Below are positions 48,701 through 48,872 of a stretch of DNA of 48,872 nt, in pieces (position 1 is the stretch's first letter; the number at the start of each line of letters is the position of its first letter). The notes below the pieces were generated by a model that had not been told where the DNA came from, searched no databases, and was given only the letters and a program-made list of their open reading frames with translations. The position numbers and the translations under genes are program-made. Origin of the DNA: Clostridia bacterium (GTDB lineage: Bacteria > Bacillota > Clostridia > Oscillospirales > Acutalibacteraceae); contig JAFTWB010000010.1 in NCBI GenBank assembly GCA_017465505.1, positions 1 to 48,872 of the forward strand, read 5' to 3'.

Positions 48701-48872
48701 CTGCTGATGGTCTTATTGAGATTATCCATCTTGATGAGAATGGTAATGGTATTTTCAACACCGATTTACCTTTTGGTAAGTATTATGTCAAAGAGATTTC
48801 AACTGATGAGCATTACATCTTAGATGATACTAAGTATGAGTTTGAATTTAAGTATCAGGGAGAGAAAGTAGA
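45736..48872 (+). CDS. Thioester-domain Cna_B/SpaA surface adhesin (3' end outside window)
   Basis: The open frame continues past the window end (1045 codons seen). A signal peptide ends near GAA (residues 1-37). Residues about 40-160 look like a thioester domain: Cys88 in DAYCIQPG and Gln147 in WIATQLMVW are in the expected context for a Cys-Gln thioester that bonds covalently to host protein. From residue 316 at least seven SpaA/Cna_B repeats follow (starts near 316, 401, 494, 595, 696, 811 and 945), with isopeptide-type motifs such as TYTVTEV. The sortase signal is not visible. ATG 45736 is chosen over 45733 for ribosome spacing. AT-rich use fits the element cargo. Confidence 0.88.
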   Translation, partial: MKKIFKKKGAKRVTAIALALVTLISTILAVPLSVGAASKEVTITYDYCYDTSGNIITYVKETTNDGYCVGVVGEELCRIYADGKDAYCIQPGHSLYSGDTLTQDASAAWNSLSKAQRKAINLALLFGKSGSSKDLVGTDGQKWIATQLMVWDFVSGCRDASTFKLNDSKFIDGITSGGANPNVKTNYNKIAEKLNNYKKMPSFAYDTSAKASKNTNELVFKDGTYTLTLTDSNKVLSEYTFKTSEGVKVSASGSKLTLTSSKPLDEAVVISATRNMPKVTTTLIACGSSSKQDVVTGVQSDTETTTAYLAVKTSTGSLKLVKTSDDGEVSDVTFNISGPNGYSKTAKTNSKGEFQIDNLVPGTYTVTEVVKDKYETQKSQSVTVESGKTASVSFSNVLKRGSLEVIKSSEDGYNEGVRFHLYGTSLSGQKVDEYASTNAKGVATFKNILVSGDNAYILEEVDTNIRYVVPKSQTATIEWDKATKREFVNVLKKFTVTVKKTDVEKTVAQGDGTLAGAKYGIYNGEELVDTYTTDKNGSFTTKEYVCGDDWTIREIEPSEGYLLDTTPHNVGAEPVKYTVEHNPISMGVTEQVIKGDVSIIKHTDNGETKIETPEVGAEFQVYLKSAGSFENADADEKDIIVTDEYGFGKTKLLPYGTYTVHQTKSLPGREYINDFDVFVCEDSKTYKYLINDAVFESYIKVVKVDAETGKAIKYSGAGFEIYNPKGEKVSMTFTYPTPETVDVFYTDDEGYLITPEKLEYGTGYQLVEVQAPQGYILDSTPLTFDVTKENSTEESGVTVVKLTKVNVAQKGTITVEKHGEAFVGVNVVGGMDSNGKELPVIYQPVYDVTGHKGATFVIKAAEDITTGDGTVRYKKGTVVDTITTDKNGVAESKELYLGKYEITETKAPYGMVNNSNKQTVELVYAGQNVLLTETETVFNNDRQKIKVSLFKDIEKNELFGIGNNDEIKNITFGLYTCEELVSASGVSIPADGLIEIIHLDENGNGIFNTDLPFGKYYVKEISTDEHYILDDTKYEFEFKYQGEKV

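Overview
The window looks like the chromosome of an anaerobic Gram-positive gut bacterium of the class Clostridia, probably an Oscillospiraceae/Ruminococcus-like lineage. The reasons are AGGAGG-type ribosome sites and sigma-A promoters, an oxygen-sensitive class III ribonucleotide reductase (NrdD), FtsEX with a secreted M23 hydrolase, a MecA-like adaptor, a DUF6465 protein and a SpaA/Cna_B-type surface protein on an integrative element. No genus is claimed. Layout: 1-349 is repeat DNA. 350-1501 (minus strand) holds mntP followed by a TetR regulator. 1663-9682 is one tightly packed operon, pheA-aroB-aroC-aroE/K fusion-aroQ-aroA-tyrA-aroF. It encodes DAHP synthase, all later shikimate steps to chorismate, and the phenylalanine and tyrosine branches except the final aminotransferase. 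10259-13256 holds asnB and ribF. 13465-14407 is a three-gene accessory cassette: a DUF3990 protein (ADP-ribosyltransferase-like) and two small partners, one of them DUF3791. 14692-18197 is nrdD, fused to a redoxin domain and preceded by paired NrdR-type boxes, then thioredoxin reductase. 18687-20828 is a SNF2 helicase. 20928-24327 is an SPFH/zinc-ribbon/TPM operon resembling Bacillus ydjI-ydjG-ydjH. 24526-32553 carries a four-helix-bundle protein, plsX, galE, a histone-tail-like DUF6465 protein, a WYL regulator, a 33-residue membrane peptide, maf, a lipid kinase and a GH13 glucosidase. 32708-39590 carries a MecA-like adaptor, a PucR-type regulator, ftsE-ftsX-M23 hydrolase, an apparent CtpA stub, an unknown protein and greA. 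lysS follows. From about 41690 to the end the DNA is AT-richer and looks like an integrative element: a zinc-ribbon-repeat protein with a nuclease-like tail, a 57-residue basic protein, a probably structured leader, parA, parB, and a large thioester/Cna_B surface adhesin cut by the window end. The main unexplained feature is a two-part intergenic repeat system. One part is an array of small, different stem-loops separated by a constant short linker; three linker families occur (GCGATAT, ATGATGT, AGTGGTAT). Several arrays share a cap hairpin (GCACGC-TTT-GCGTGC). The other part is a dispersed repeat containing CGCCGTT, AAAGGCGGA and GTGGCTAACGG. The repeats lie at or within a few bases of the stop codons of tetR, nrdD, trxB, greA, galE, the WYL gene, the TPM gene and the mecA-like gene, or just ahead of promoters. 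Their sequence changes while the pairing is kept, so they may act as RNA.
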